Below the pieces are notes generated by a model. That model saw nothing but the letters and a program-made list of their open reading frames with translations. It did not search any database and was not told the DNA's origin. The translations under genes and the position numbers were made by a program. From Cunninghamia lanceolata (lineage: Eukaryota > Streptophyta > Pinopsida > Cupressales > Cupressaceae): a stretch of 64,000 nt of DNA. Location of the stretch: positions 930,001 through 994,000 of the forward strand of contig BSBN01000495.1 in NCBI GenBank assembly GCA_027924645.1. Direction: 5' to 3'. Positions 11,481 through 22,938 of the stretch are shown one piece after another. Each line of letters begins with the position of its first letter. Within the stretch, counting starts at the first letter, position 1.

Positions 11481-11789
11481 AAAGTTAGTTAAACCAATGC
11501 ATCCTGACTTAATGTATATCAAATGAAGCGTTGCACTTTATCCAGGTTGTGGAACCGAAGCTTGAGTGAACTATGGTTTATAAAGTTGAAGTCCCAAATA
11601 CACATACAAAGGAGTTTGTATGTATTCATGCTTGTATGCAAGGGTTTAATGTAGATGTTATAGACATTGCATTGCTATCAGTGAGATGGGGGTCTTCAGC
11701 GTGTAATTTATGGATCGCCCCGATGGGAGAATGTCACACCAATGAACAAAAGAGTTGCTAAATGATAAGGTTACATTGGCATGAGTGGG

Positions 11790-12030
11790 GTGATCGGTGG
11801 GAAACCTTTGGACTACTTCGATGGAGGAAGGTTAGGCCAATAGGAAGATACACAAAATGATAAGAGTTTGTATCGACAGAAGGATAAGATCAGTGGGAAA
11901 CTTTTGGACTGCCTTGACAGAGGAAGGTTATGCCAATAGGAATATACACAAAATGATAAGAGTTTGTATCGGTAGAAGGATAAGATCGGTGGGAAATTGT
12001 TCGATCGACCCGACGAAGGGGAGTTATGCT
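11790..12030. repeat. Tandem units of about 105 bp inside the LTR
   Basis: The unit runs gatcggtgggaaac-tttggac, then gaggaaggttatgccaatag, then gataagagtttgtatcg. It occurs about twice well preserved, with degenerate units on both sides from about 11690 to 12130. The corresponding block in the 3' LTR is 20080-20330. Confidence 0.75.
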
Positions 12031-13643
12031 GATGAACAAAGAAATGCAAGTTGATAGAGATTGCATCAGCTAGAAAGATGAAATCAGTATGAAATCACTG
12101 GATCTCCCTAATTAAGTAGGTTATACCGGTGATAGGGAAGTATACAGAACGAGAAATACAAGCAAAGCCTATAAAGGGTATGTATGCATAGTTTGACTAA
12201 CGATAGAAAGAAAAGTTTGAAGCACATGAACACTGCAACTGAAGACTAAATTAATGATGCATTGATTACTGTAATTAATGCCAATCTAACATTCTGATGA
12301 GGTATAAATTGACAACAGCAGCATGAATTTTAAATCTATTTTTTATGTCTGTTTTGCAAGTATGCAAGTAGATATAAAGGTAGAGTGTTAATGGTGATGA
12401 CAACACAAGAGGTGGATCAGATCACAAAAGATCACAAAAGAAGTGAGAGGAGTAAAGGCTTTCAGTACGAAGAGATATGCAGATGGAAAGAAACATTATT
12501 AAAAGAACAACAGAAGATATTTTGGTGGCTGTTAGGGTTTCCAAAGGCATCTTTACACTTAGTATGAGTATGCTGCTCAGGGATATTTTAGCGGGATTTG
12601 TTTTCCACCAGTGGATGCTGCACTTGAAGGGTGGACCGTTGATTGACTAGGATTTTGGAACTGTATTGGGGATAATCAGAGCTATATATTGAGCCCCTTT
12701 ACTTTGTAATAAGTTACACAGGGACACATAGGGATTCGTAGGACAGAGCTAGAAGTTGTAATTTATCTTAGCATTTTGAATAGAGGTACCTTTTAGTTTA
12801 GAATAGAAGGAGGTCGCCTGTGTCTGCAATAAGGAATGCATGGAACATCTAGCTTCCTTACTGTATCTGTAAAGTGTTGTAAGTTTTCTGTAAGTTGATT
12901 AATGAAGCTAAGAGTCATTCATACATTGTAAATCATATATGACTGTGTGTTTTGAATATAAATGAATCTGGAATTTTGCGTCTATATTTAGAGTGTCTTA
13001 TGGCTCTTCTTTGTATTTGAAATAATTTCTCTTAAAGCTTGCAATCTTGAATGTATGTTCATGAAAATACTCAGGGCATTCACATTCAAAGGTTTAGTCT
13101 ACTGATTTAATTAGTTTTACTGTACTTCTTATAACATGCATAATAGAGCATTTAGATCCTATAGCAGAATCTAGTTTAATTTAGATTTCTCTAACTTTTC
13201 CCAAACCATTTGAAATACTTAGCTTAAACGTAGAAATTTAAAGGAGATTATCTGATATTTGAAGGAAACATGAACAATTGAGTTGATATTTGACAGTTTT
13301 CATAATATTTGAAAAGGAAAGCTTGTGTTAATGTAAATCATATAAAACTTTGTGACACAGTAACAAATTTATGCAAAGGAATGAATAAAATGTTGATATT
13401 TGTGATATTTTGCATAATTAGAGTCCAGTGAATCATCAAAAACCTTAAATAAAGTAAGACCCCTTGCATATTACAGCTTCACATCAACCTACTGAATTGT
13501 CCAACAGGTCAAGACCTAACCATACAGAAACTTGGGATTAAGCAAATCTTAATTGATTTCTTCAAATCTTTCAAGACTGTTAGATTCATTTTGTGAATTT
13601 TAACTTTTGTTATGAATGTGTAAAAACAATCATCAATAGTCTT

Positions 13644-13662
13644 TGGCACTAGAAGGAGGGCC
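13644..13662 (+). promoter_or_regulatory. Candidate primer-binding site of the gypsy element
   Basis: Five bases after the 5' LTR comes TGGCACTAGAAGGAGGGCC, starting with the TGG that pairs with a tRNA CCA end. It differs from the initiator-Met-type TGGTATCAGAGC used by the other elements here. I cannot name the tRNA. Confidence 0.6.
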
Positions 13663-13714
13663 AGATTGGAGTTAGGGTTTGTTTTAAGTAAAGCTAGCTC
13701 ATAACAGTAATAGA

Positions 13715-15456
13715 GTGACTAGGTCTAGATCCAGTTCAGAAGATATATTTGTGCAATTACCTGATAAAAGGCAAATTAAGAATCTTTTGATTTGGAATCC
13801 TAGAATATCACACACAGGAGGTTCATCTGGAACACCTCCTGGATCACCTTTTAGTATCCATAACCTTTTGAGTCCCGACAATTCTTCATTTAGATCTTTG
13901 AATCTTGGTTTAGGTACTCCTAGAGGTCCCAGTCCTCCCAGGAATCCTATTCCACCTAGAAATCTAGGTATTCCCCAAGGTTCAGGTTAAGCACAAGTAC
14001 CTACAATGGCTTATTTTAATGCCAACTCTCCCATACAGTTCACTGATTATCATGAAATGCCAAAAATCCTAAAAATATATGTCCTAAATATCAATTACAT
14101 TAGGATCCAAAAGATCACATTAGAATATTCAAAGAGGCATGCTTTAGGGCCAAGTTAGAATATGAGGATGTTGTGTGTAGGTTGTTTCCTTACACCTTCA
14201 ATGAGTAGGCTTCTAACGGGTATGTTAACTTGCCCAATGGTTATATTTCTTCTTGGGCACTTATGGAAGAAACATTTTTGTCTAGATTTAGAGGACCAAT
14301 TGATCCTTCCACCTTATATCACAAATTGGCTACAATAAAGAGAGGTGAAGGAGAGCTGATTGACAATTTTAATGATAGATTTCAAAAGGCCTATTTTAGG
14401 TTAGTATCTCCTTACACAGTAAACACAGATACACTGTTAGCCTTGTATTATGTTCCCTTAAATCCATTAACTGCTATGTTTGTCAAAAGAAAGCCTGACA
14501 TAGATACAATATCCAAAGCTTATAAGGAGGCAGCCTCAGTAAACTAGGAGATGATGGAAACAACTTATAGTCCATTTCCTAATGCAAGAAATCTTGGGAT
14601 ACAGAATCAAACACAACCTTGAAATGGAGTCTCTACACATAACACTCCATTATTGAATCCAGTTCCTACATACACACCTGTGTATAGTCCTACCCCAATC
14701 CAAGCCATAGCCCCTTATACTGGTAACACTACCAATAATAATCAAAGTAATGGTCAATCTTTCTTCCAACCTCCTTGGGATACATTTGTGGTAAAGGCAC
14801 AAGAGGAAAGGGGAGAAATCAAAGAAATTACTGCACATTTGAGAAGATTGACTACTGAAATGACACAACTAATAAATGAAAATTTCTATGGTAGAAACAA
14901 CCAAGGATACAGTTAAAACCATAACCAAAGCTATAGTCAGAACTACAACCCAAACCAGGACCAGAATCATAATCAGAATTATAACCAGGGTCAAAGTTCA
15001 AATCAAAACTAGAATTATAATCAGAATCAAAGTCATAATCTAGGACAACCAATGCAAAATAGAGGACCTGTGGTAGATAATAGGGCCTGGGATAATAACA
15101 ACAGAAATCAAAATCAGCCAAGACCACCTAAGACATGGAGCATAGGGCCAAATAATGGCACTCTAGCTTCTCCATTTGAGAATTTAGATAACCAAGATAC
15201 AAAGCAAGCAGCTGGAATTCAAATGGCTAATACAACATTGAATAATTGGTGTAGATTTCATAATACCAGTGCCCATGCTGAACTAGATTGTCCTCAGTTC
15301 CATTTAGCAGCTAGTATTTTCAATGGAGATGTACAGGCTCCCACTTCTAAGTTTCTCATTCCCAAAGGTAATGAAGTAGTGCCCTCAGGATATGAGACTG
15401 CTTTAGTCTTAGAGACTTTTACCTTTGCACTGAAGAAGAAGAGGATCAATTGTTAG
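13715..15456 (+). pseudogene. Gag of the gypsy element, with N/Q-rich tail
   Basis: The reading is broken by several stops and frame changes. An N-terminal Ser/Pro/Gly-rich segment (13715-13990) is followed by a Gag capsid-like domain at 14230-14547 (WALMEETFLSRFRGPIDP, then GELIDNFNDRFQKAYFRL). A C-terminal region at 14650-14916 ends in an Asn/Gln/Tyr-rich stretch at about 14916-15120 (repeats of NQNYN type, two in-frame TAGs). At about 15248-15300 lies WCRFHNTSAHAELDCPQF, a Cys/His motif of the kind used in place of the classic knuckle in some plant gypsy Gags. Gag would package element RNA into cytoplasmic particles. Protease follows downstream. Confidence 0.75.
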
Positions 15457-15608
15457 AGGATGAACCTTATTTTTGTGAAAACCTATATCCTGAATCAGGC
15501 TTTGTACTAAATGCATTTCATTTTCCCTTTGAAACTAAAAATGAAGTGTTACATGAAACATAAGAGGTACATGCTTTTCAGCAGTCAAACAAAAATCACA
15601 CCTACAAT

Positions 15609-16610
15609 TTGAGAAATAACACTAGGCCAAGAGGTCCTTTCACTACTTCCACTCCTAACAATTTCAATACTCCCCTAGATCAGAATGCTAGTAATAATCC
15701 TTCTATACTGAAAGCTAATCATCATGCAAATAATGGAACAGTAGCACAAAAGGTCCAAACAGTTAAAACAGAGACAATAGAAACAATGAGGTTGATGAGT
15801 TATTTATCTAAAGAGATAAAGAAAATTAAGGTCAGTATACCTTTGTGTGAATTATTGAAAAGTCCAGGGGTCAAAAATGCTTTCATAAAATCTTTGGATA
15901 CATTTGTGATAGGTGAGGTTTCTTCTGATGTGAGTGTTCCTAGTAGAGATTCACAACCCAAAGAAAAGAGTAAGAAAATTGAGCAGCCTTCCAACACTAA
16001 TGTGGTAATGTATGCAGATAAAAAGGATGCTCCTCCTTTCTTGTTAACCATTAGAATGTTTGGAAAGAACATACATAATTGCATGGTAGATTCTGGTGCA
16101 TCAACTAATGTAATGCCTTTAGGAATATGCAAAACTTTAGGGCTGACTCCTACTAAATCTGCTAAGGTTGTTACACAATTGGATAAAACTGAGGTTAATG
16201 TGATAGGAGAGCTAATCCATATTCAAATGCAATTAGCCTTAGACCCTAGGGTGAGTCAGTTTATTGACATTCAGGTAGTAGATATACCCGTGAATTATGG
16301 GATGTTGTTGAATAGAGACTGGTCTAAAACATTGAATGGATATATGGCCACCAATTTTTCACATATGTGGTTACCTTGGAGAGGTGTTCCAAATCAGATT
16401 AGGATAGAAGATGAACCTAGAATGAAACACATGATTACAGAATACAATAGGACTAATGAGATATTGTATGCTTCTATTGAACCTGGTGTTTATAGAATCA
16501 CTGACAAGGGAGTACAAATTGAAGAAATCCTGATGTTAAATTCCATAGAACATAGTGAAATTAATTGTCTAACTTTTCTTACAAGGTTAGATTTGGCTTT
16601 AAAGGACTAA
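15609..16610 (+). CDS. Retropepsin-like protease region of the gypsy element (open frame)
   Basis: A 333-codon open frame. The N-terminal third is Gag-Pro linker. The catalytic motif MVDSGASTNVMPLGIC sits near residues 160-175, followed by hydrophobic strands and a VDIPVNYGMLLNRDWSKTL block near residues 225-245. In related elements that block reads LLGRDW and marks the retropepsin C-terminal half; here G-R is N-R. Both DSG catalytic loop and flanking strands look intact. Normally reverse transcriptase would follow, but the frame closes at 16610 and nothing RT-like comes after. It was probably translated as part of a Gag-Pro fusion. Confidence 0.8.
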   Translation: MRNNTRPRGPFTTSTPNNFNTPLDQNASNNPSILKANHHANNGTVAQKVQTVKTETIETMRLMSYLSKEIKKIKVSIPLCELLKSPGVKNAFIKSLDTFVIGEVSSDVSVPSRDSQPKEKSKKIEQPSNTNVVMYADKKDAPPFLLTIRMFGKNIHNCMVDSGASTNVMPLGICKTLGLTPTKSAKVVTQLDKTEVNVIGELIHIQMQLALDPRVSQFIDIQVVDIPVNYGMLLNRDWSKTLNGYMATNFSHMWLPWRGVPNQIRIEDEPRMKHMITEYNRTNEILYASIEPGVYRITDKGVQIEEILMLNSIEHSEINCLTFLTRLDLALKD

Positions 16611-17536
16611 TCTCTTTCTCAGATGTGTATAGGGCTGAGGGTTGGCAGGAAAATGAGGTGATTATGGAGAAGTAGGAGGATGCAATATCAACAGTCATTA
16701 ATTGTTCAGATAATGCAAAAATTAAACCAATGCTAGAAATAAAGGATAGTAAAATCTCTTTTTTGGAATCATGCGATGGTAAGAAAAATAATCTATGTTG
16801 TCAAGGTTCAAATGTGATTAAAGCTAAGGTCAAGTATAAATATCCTAAAAAAATAGAGAAGAAATCACATCTCATGTTCATCTTCTAGATGATAAGCAAA
16901 GAGGATTTAATGAAAAGAAAAGGAAAAGTGAAGTTGATCTTGATACATTTGATAAATATATGGAATTACTAAGGAATACTTGTCAAGAAAAAATCTCTGG
17001 ATCTGATTTGAAAATTTTTAATGAAAATGATTTGGCAAAGAAATGTAGACAAGTATTGACAGAATTAAAATGCACTAAAATTAAAGAAGTTTATGTATCA
17101 GCAAATAAAGGAATCATAGGAAAAGAAGTAAATCTTGATTTATTATTTGATAACTTTAAATTGAATGACCAAATTTGTTGATGTGCATAATCAAGCATCA
17201 CTCCAGCATTATTGTGAAGGTGAAACAGGAAAGTATTTTCATGAATCAAATGTTGTTTCACATTCGTAGCCAAATAATCTAGAAATGATAAATTTAGATA
17301 TGTCAGATTATGATGGTACTCATTTAGATGTTGATGTGCAGAGAATTGAAGAGAACATTGAGATGTTTCCTGAACTTGAGGATAAACTAAACATCCAAAA
17401 TGAAGAGATGGATGTGGATAAGGATGAAGAAATAATCCATCAAGAGTCATACATCCTTCAATTTGAAGTGAGACCAAGCATTGAGCTAAGCAATGAAAGT
17501 GCAAAGTTAAATGGAGGACTAGCTGTCAATAAATAA
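16611..17536 (+). pseudogene. Decayed acidic/lysine-rich reading frame downstream of protease, unrecognised
   Basis: Frames at 16960-17181 (MELLRNTCQEKISGSDLK, then KCRQVLTELKCTKIKEVYVS) and 17285-17536 (many Glu/Asp: DVQRIEENIEMFPELEDKLN) look like parts of one ancestral coding region broken by frameshifts. No RT, RNase H or integrase motif is present. It may be an element-specific extra domain or a linker left after pol loss. Low base complexity makes the reading uncertain. Confidence 0.4.
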
Positions 17537-18827
17537 GCATGTCCAGTAGAGCTAGAAATACATCAGGTTGTTTCTTTCCTTTCCTCAGTAAATAATGTAA
17601 AAAATTGTTTTGATTATGGAAATTCAAAGAATAAGACATGCATATGGATTAATCATGAACGTAATGGGCTGTCTCAATTGCTGATAATTAGAGATTATTT
17701 TGTTAAATACAGTGAGGGTAGAATAAATGAGTATTTTTAAGAATTCAAGGATAAATTTGCTAAGTTGAGAACTATAACTAATGCCTTGATGTTCCTGCAT
17801 ATTCTGAAAAGGCATTTAAATATGGGTGTTTTGGTTCTGGTTGTGTGTTTTTTTTACTCAGTGGTGTCTTGTATAGTTTGAGGTGATGGCTATTAGTTTA
17901 TGTGTATCATAATGTAAATAATGTACAGTTTTGGGTTGTTTTCTTTTTCCTTTTTGTTTTTTTGTGTTTTTTTGTTGCTTTGTTTTGTTGGTTGTTTGTA
18001 TAGTCCGTTTGTTTTGTTGTTTTCCTATGTGCTGGGGTCTTTGTTTTGATTTAGAGTATGCAAGAGCAGACTGACAACCACTGAAAACAATAGAAAATTT
18101 AGAACATTTAGGTTAATTATTTAAAATTTATGTATAACTTGTTGTGATTGTCATGAATTTAGAAAGTTGTTTGACTTGTGAAATTTTGTATTCAATAACT
18201 ATGGGTTGAGTATTCAAGGAAAGTTTCTGACAATGACACACCTAAAATCCTTGGGTTTGTTGAACATACCAGTGTAGATATTAGGTGAAAAATCAGAGGT
18301 CACCCTTGCTACCATTACAATTCTCAGCTTAATTTCAGCAAGTGATCATTCCTTGCATCATGAAGTTACAATTGTAATATCTTATGAAATCTATATCAAA
18401 TATAATATATATATATATATATAATAAAATGGATTTTACTGAAAATCTAGATTAATCCATCTAAGTAACTCTATCGGGGCTATAGACACTTGCTGGCAGT
18501 GGGGCTCTACTTAGGAGAATTGTAAAGATAACCTTGTTGGGGCTATGGACGCCTATTGGCAGCAAGGCTCTATCCGGTTGGCTATGAGAGAATGACATCA
18601 ACTATGTACTCTAATGTTAGCCAGTGGTTTGTTCAACTGATTTTCAAGATGAGGATTATTAATCATGTGCACCCACTTAAACTGAAGTGAAAATTCATGC
18701 ACCTTATTGAATACATTAAGTCTCAAGTTAGATAATGATTTGTAGAAAAGATAGTTGGAAGTTATGAATTTATTTCATTTAGTTTTCTTTAATGGTTTTT
18801 ATTTAATTATTTTGTTTGGTTGCTAGT
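17537..18827. other. Non-coding 3' internal region of the gypsy element
   Basis: T-rich sequence (about 17820-18060), a (TA)n run at about 18405-18425, and a duplicated word pair ggggctatagac / ggggctatggac at about 18477 and 18542 (period near 66 bp). No clear polypurine tract lies directly before the 3' LTR at 18828: the preceding bases are ttttgtttggttgctagt. That tract may have mutated. Confidence 0.6.
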
Positions 18828-20682
18828 TGTTGTGATGCTCACAACACACCCCATTTTACTCTTTAGCAAAATGAGGACCCCTGCTGTGGCTTTGCTTTTG
18901 CTTTTGTGTGTGGGTCTGTTGGGTGGCAAAAGGGAAAAGAGAGTGAATTTTACAAACCTTGTTGAAAACAAAGAAAAATAAGCATTGAGTACCAGAGCAG
19001 AATATGGGTGAATTCCTTGTCAAAAATGAGTGAGGGTTGCTTTTTGAACCATGTTAAAATTTGTAATATTTTGTAAGTTATGAGTGTTTTGGTAAAATGT
19101 ACAATGGGAGGGTTTGTACTTTGTATATACAAAGTTCTTTGTATATCGGGTTGCATATACAAGGTCCTTTGTATACAAGGTTGCTTGCATACAAAGTCCT
19201 TTGTATATCACTTGCATACAAAGTTGTTTGCGTATACAATTCGCATGTGGAGGTCATCGGGTTTCTAAGTCACTTTACTTGTATGCATTTTGTTAAACAT
19301 TCTATCTATACATACAAGTCGGGCCCGAAACATTTCAAAGTTTGAATGAATAAATGGTTAAGTCCGATGAATGCATAAACTGTTTGTATGTTAGGCAAAA
19401 GAAAAATATACAAGGCTATATATGCATGCTGCGGACCGGACGGAGCTAAGGGTTTAAATGAGTATTTTGGTCAAATCCATTGAATGTATTGTATGTTTGT
19501 ATGTTTGGCAAAATGCAATATACAAGACTTTATACATGTCGCGGAACCGAAATAACTATGAAGTAAAGTTTTATGGTTGTATATTTTGGGCTTTGTATGT
19601 TTCGGGACATACAAAACAAAATATAAAAGGTAGAATGCAAGGCCGAAACCAAAATGATTATGAAATAACGTTAAGTTGTTGTATACTTCGCACTTTGTAT
19701 GTATGTTTTGAAACATCCAAGGAAGATATACAAGGCTTTATACATACAACGTAGAATCCAAGAAAGATTAAAAGTTGGTTAAACCAATGCATCCTGATTT
19801 AATGTATATGAAATGAAGCCTTGCACTTTATGCAGGTTGTGGAACCAAAGCTTGAGTGAACTATGGTTTATAAAGTTGAAGTCTAGAATACACATACAAA
19901 GGAGTTTGTATGTATTCGTGCTTGTATGCAAGGGTTTGATGCAGGTGTTATATAGATTGCATTGCTATCGATGAGATGGGGGTCTTTGGCATGTAATTTA
20001 TGGATCGCCCTGACAAGAGAATGTCACACCGATGAACAAAAGAGTTGCTAAATGATAAGGTTGCATCAGCGTGAGTGGGGTGATCGGTGGGAAACTTTTG
20101 GACCGCCCCAACGGAGGAAGGTTATGCCGATAGGAAGATATACAAAATGATAAGAGTTTGTATTGGTAGAAGGATAAGATCGGTGGGAAACTTTTGGACT
20201 GCCCTGATGGATGAAGGTTACGCCAATAGGAAGATACACAAAATGATAAGAGTTTGTATCGGTAGAAGGATAAGATCGGTGGGAAATTGTTCGATCGACC
20301 TGACTGAGGGGAGTTACGCCGATGAACAAAGAAATGCAAGCCGATAGAGATTGCATTGGCCAGAAAGATGAGATCAGTATGAAATCACTGGATCACCTTG
20401 ATTAAGTAGGTTACGCTAATGATACGGAAGTATACAGAATGAGAAATACAAGCAAAGCCTACAAAGGGTATGTATGCACAGTTTGACTAACGATAGAAAG
20501 AAAAGTTTGAAGCGCATGAACACTGCAACTGAAGACCGAATTAATGACGCATTGATTAATGTAATTAATGCCAATCTAACATTCTGACGAGGTATAAATT
20601 GATGACAATAGCATGAATTTTAAATCTATTTTTTATGTCTATTTTGTAGGTATGCAGGTAGATATAAAGGCGGAGCGTTAAT
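18828..20682 (+). repeat. 3' LTR of the gypsy element, first part
   Basis: Matches 10527 to about 12390 of the 5' LTR, including the terminal palindrome, the TACAAAG array and the about 105-bp tandem units. It stops exactly at ttaat (20678-20682), where the second gypsy element is inserted. It resumes at 25806. Confidence 0.92.
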
Positions 20683-22100
20683 TGGTGCAGTGCACCTAGA
20701 ATAATCATTTAGTTAAATTTTTTTATAATTTTAGTTGTTAAAGACAAAATAAAGTTTTAAATTAATGTATTAAAGCCTTCTAAAGGCATGGTCATGTAGT
20801 GGTGGCCTTAGAAAAGGAAAATTTCTAATAATAGGTCTAAGAGATTTTTATTTCCTAGATTTTAGGATAGTCTTGTTTTTTTCCTTTAAAGAAGGCTTTA
20901 ATTACCTTCCTTTTTTAGCTTCCCACAATGGAGAGAAGAGAATTTCATGGATTTATGTTGTAACATGCCTATGATAGCTGGAGAGGTCGAATTAGCATGT
21001 ATGGGAAAATTTTTGATAAAAAAATGAGAGAAAAAGATATAATTTTCTGCAATTTTTGGTGGTTTTCTTAGTTTTCAAGCACTTGTACGGAAATGTACAG
21101 AATTTTCATGGAGGGAACCAAATGAAATCTGGAAGAGGGCTGTGTTAGCTCTATTTTTCATTTTATTTGGTAGATTAATATTTTTGTTTAAGAATTTTAT
21201 TGGCATTTTTCTGATTTTTGGTCCAAAAATCTAGTTTTTGGGGTTTCTGAAAAAATTGATGGCTTGGGAGCCATTTCCATCCACACTCTAACCCAATAAT
21301 GGATGAGATGGAGATATTTTGTTGCTGTTTCTCTAATTTTTGTGTTGCAAGAATGGTGGAGTTGGTGTGAAAGGATAGATTTGTGTGTTTCTTGAAGTCC
21401 AATAACACTATGTTTTGACAGTCCTAACATAGGTGGAGTTGCTTTTTGAAGGGCAATGGAGAAGTTTGGCACAAAACCTTTGAAAACAAAGCATTTAGAC
21501 CTTTTATGATCTATTTGATACCTTGGAGTGGGTATTTGTAATTGGAAATAAGTTTTCTAGCCTTTTTTCATGTCTAGGAGGCCTAATTAGCCCTTGGGAC
21601 AACAGGGTACAGTCAAGTTTTGGATGTAGTGTTCCAAAGAAACCTATGTTTCATGTTTAATATGTTCAAGAACAAGGTAATGGGTAGTCAAAAAGCCCTT
21701 GATAGTTTGCAGAAGAGGTCTGAAACAAAAGTTATTTTATGACAGTCCTAAAAAGAGGGCTACAAGGAAGTGAGTCAGTTTGTGAAGGAGGTGGTACAAG
21801 GAGGTATCCCCTGGGCATTTTTATGGTTTTGTGAGCTTGGGATACTCAAACCTAGAAGGTCTAGGGTTCCTAGAAAGTTTGGGAAGGTTCCCATGTGTAT
21901 GAACCTACAAATGGTGTCATTATGCTATGTTGAAGCAATGGAGAGTAAGTGGACAGTCTTGTCCTGTTTGGTGTCAAGTGTTGCTGTTTGGTCCACTGAG
22001 GCCTAGATGAGTTGTTTTCCCTACCATCCCCTTTATCCTCTTCCTCCTATGTTATTAGTTTGATCCCTTTGTGGTCCTTTGTGTTGTTACCTCTGCATCA
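20683..22100 (+). repeat. 5' LTR of nested gypsy element
   Basis: 1418 bp, starts TGGTGCAG and ends CTGCATCA, aligned along its whole length with 24384-25800. An ORF of 78 codons near the end (21770-22006) is repeated in the other LTR (25470-25706); this follows from LTR identity and is not evidence of a gene. Confidence 0.95.
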
Positions 22101-22102
22101 AA

Positions 22103-22115
22103 TTGGTATCAGAGC
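22103..22115 (+). promoter_or_regulatory. Primer-binding site, initiator tRNA-Met type
   Basis: TTGGTATCAGAGC lies two bases after the LTR end and is complementary to the 3' end of plant initiator tRNA-Met, the usual primer for many plant LTR elements. Confidence 0.9.
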
Positions 22116-22164
22116 CCGGTTAGTAGGTCTGTGAAGTGTTGAGTTGACGAAGAAGTTTATCAAG

Positions 22165-22938
22165 ATGCCTCCAAGAGCAAGAAACATGGCTCAAGAGATG
22201 AATGACCTGAAAGAGAAGCATGCTAGGGAGTTGAGGGAGCTGAAGGGAAGAATGGCTACCCTAGAACAAAATCAGAGAAGAGGAGTGGCTCTAGGTGATG
22301 AGATTGAGTCTAAGGAAGAAGAAGAAGTTGAGTATGAAGATGTGGAAGAAGAGTTAGACCCTGAGGATCAGAGGATGGTAAAGTTGCTGAGGGCAGTGAA
22401 AGATGACAAGCACAAGATGAAGATAGATGTGCCAAAGTATGGAGGAAGCTTGAATGATGAAGAGTTGTTAGACTGGATTGCAGCATTGGACAATCACTTT
22501 GAGTGTGAAGAAGTCCCTGAGGATCAGAAAGTGAAGATTGCAAAGAACAAGCTGATAGGTCATGCTTTGTTATGGTGGGATTATCAGCAGACAGAGAGAA
22601 GAAAGCAAGGAAAGGCAAAGATTGTCTCATGGGACAAGATGGTTGCAAAAATCAAAGGTAAATTCTTGCCTAAAGATTATGAAGTTCAAATGTTTAAGAA
22701 GCTTCAAGGTTTAAGGCAAAAAGAAATGGATGTTAAGACATACACTGAAGAGTTTTATAAGCTGAGTATAAGGTCTGGTCAAAATGAAATTGAAGTGCAA
22801 AAAGTTGCTAGGTATATTGGTGGTTTGAGATTTAACATGCAGGATGAACTAGTGTTGGCAAATCCAAGGAGTGTTGAAGACTGTTATCAGATGGTAGTTA
22901 GAGTGGAAGAGAAGCTGAAAAGGAGACAAGTCAGCTAG
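22165..22938 (+). CDS. Gag (capsid) of nested gypsy element
   Basis: The first ATG of the frame (22165, MPPRARN) is preferred because the related gag at 50458 also starts MPP. A coiled-coil basic/acidic N-terminus (residues about 5-40) and a Glu-rich stretch are followed by the Gag core: DVPKYGGSLNDEELLDWIAA, then LIGHALLWWDYQQTERRKQG, FLPKDYEV and YTEEFYKLSIRSGQ. The order matches the chromodomain gypsy gag at 49455-50458. The frame is uninterrupted for about 257 codons and closes at TAG 22936-22938. The zinc knuckle lies in the +1 frame that begins to overlap at about 22922. Confidence 0.88.
   Translation: MPPRARNMAQEMNDLKEKHARELRELKGRMATLEQNQRRGVALGDEIESKEEEEVEYEDVEEELDPEDQRMVKLLRAVKDDKHKMKIDVPKYGGSLNDEELLDWIAALDNHFECEEVPEDQKVKIAKNKLIGHALLWWDYQQTERRKQGKAKIVSWDKMVAKIKGKFLPKDYEVQMFKKLQGLRQKEMDVKTYTEEFYKLSIRSGQNEIEVQKVARYIGGLRFNMQDELVLANPRSVEDCYQMVVRVEEKLKRRQVS

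Larger units (their letters stand above)
10527..13638 (+). repeat. 5' LTR of the gypsy element
   Basis: 3112 bp, matched base for base over long stretches by 18828-20682 plus 25806-27057. It opens with the near-perfect palindrome tgttgtga-tgc-tcacaaca. The first 1 kb holds a dense array of TACAAAG/CTTTGTA palindromes, the middle holds about 105-bp tandem units, and the last part resembles transcribed R/U5 sequence. ORFs inside (such as 11156-11488, conserved at 19458-19754) carry no known domain and are probably incidental. Confidence 0.9.

Noticed and set aside
11156..11488. Protein-coding genes inside the gypsy LTRs (11156-11488/19458-19754; 21770-22006/25470-25706)
   Set aside because: They are duplicated only because LTRs are duplicated; indels between the copies are not frame-aware and no domain is seen.
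11690..12130. CRISPR-like spaced repeat
   Set aside because: Units are contiguous, diverged and inside a plant LTR; there are no unique spacers.
15800..16132. Minus-strand ORF opposite the gypsy protease
   Set aside because: Shadow of the plus-strand protease frame, which carries the DSGA motif.
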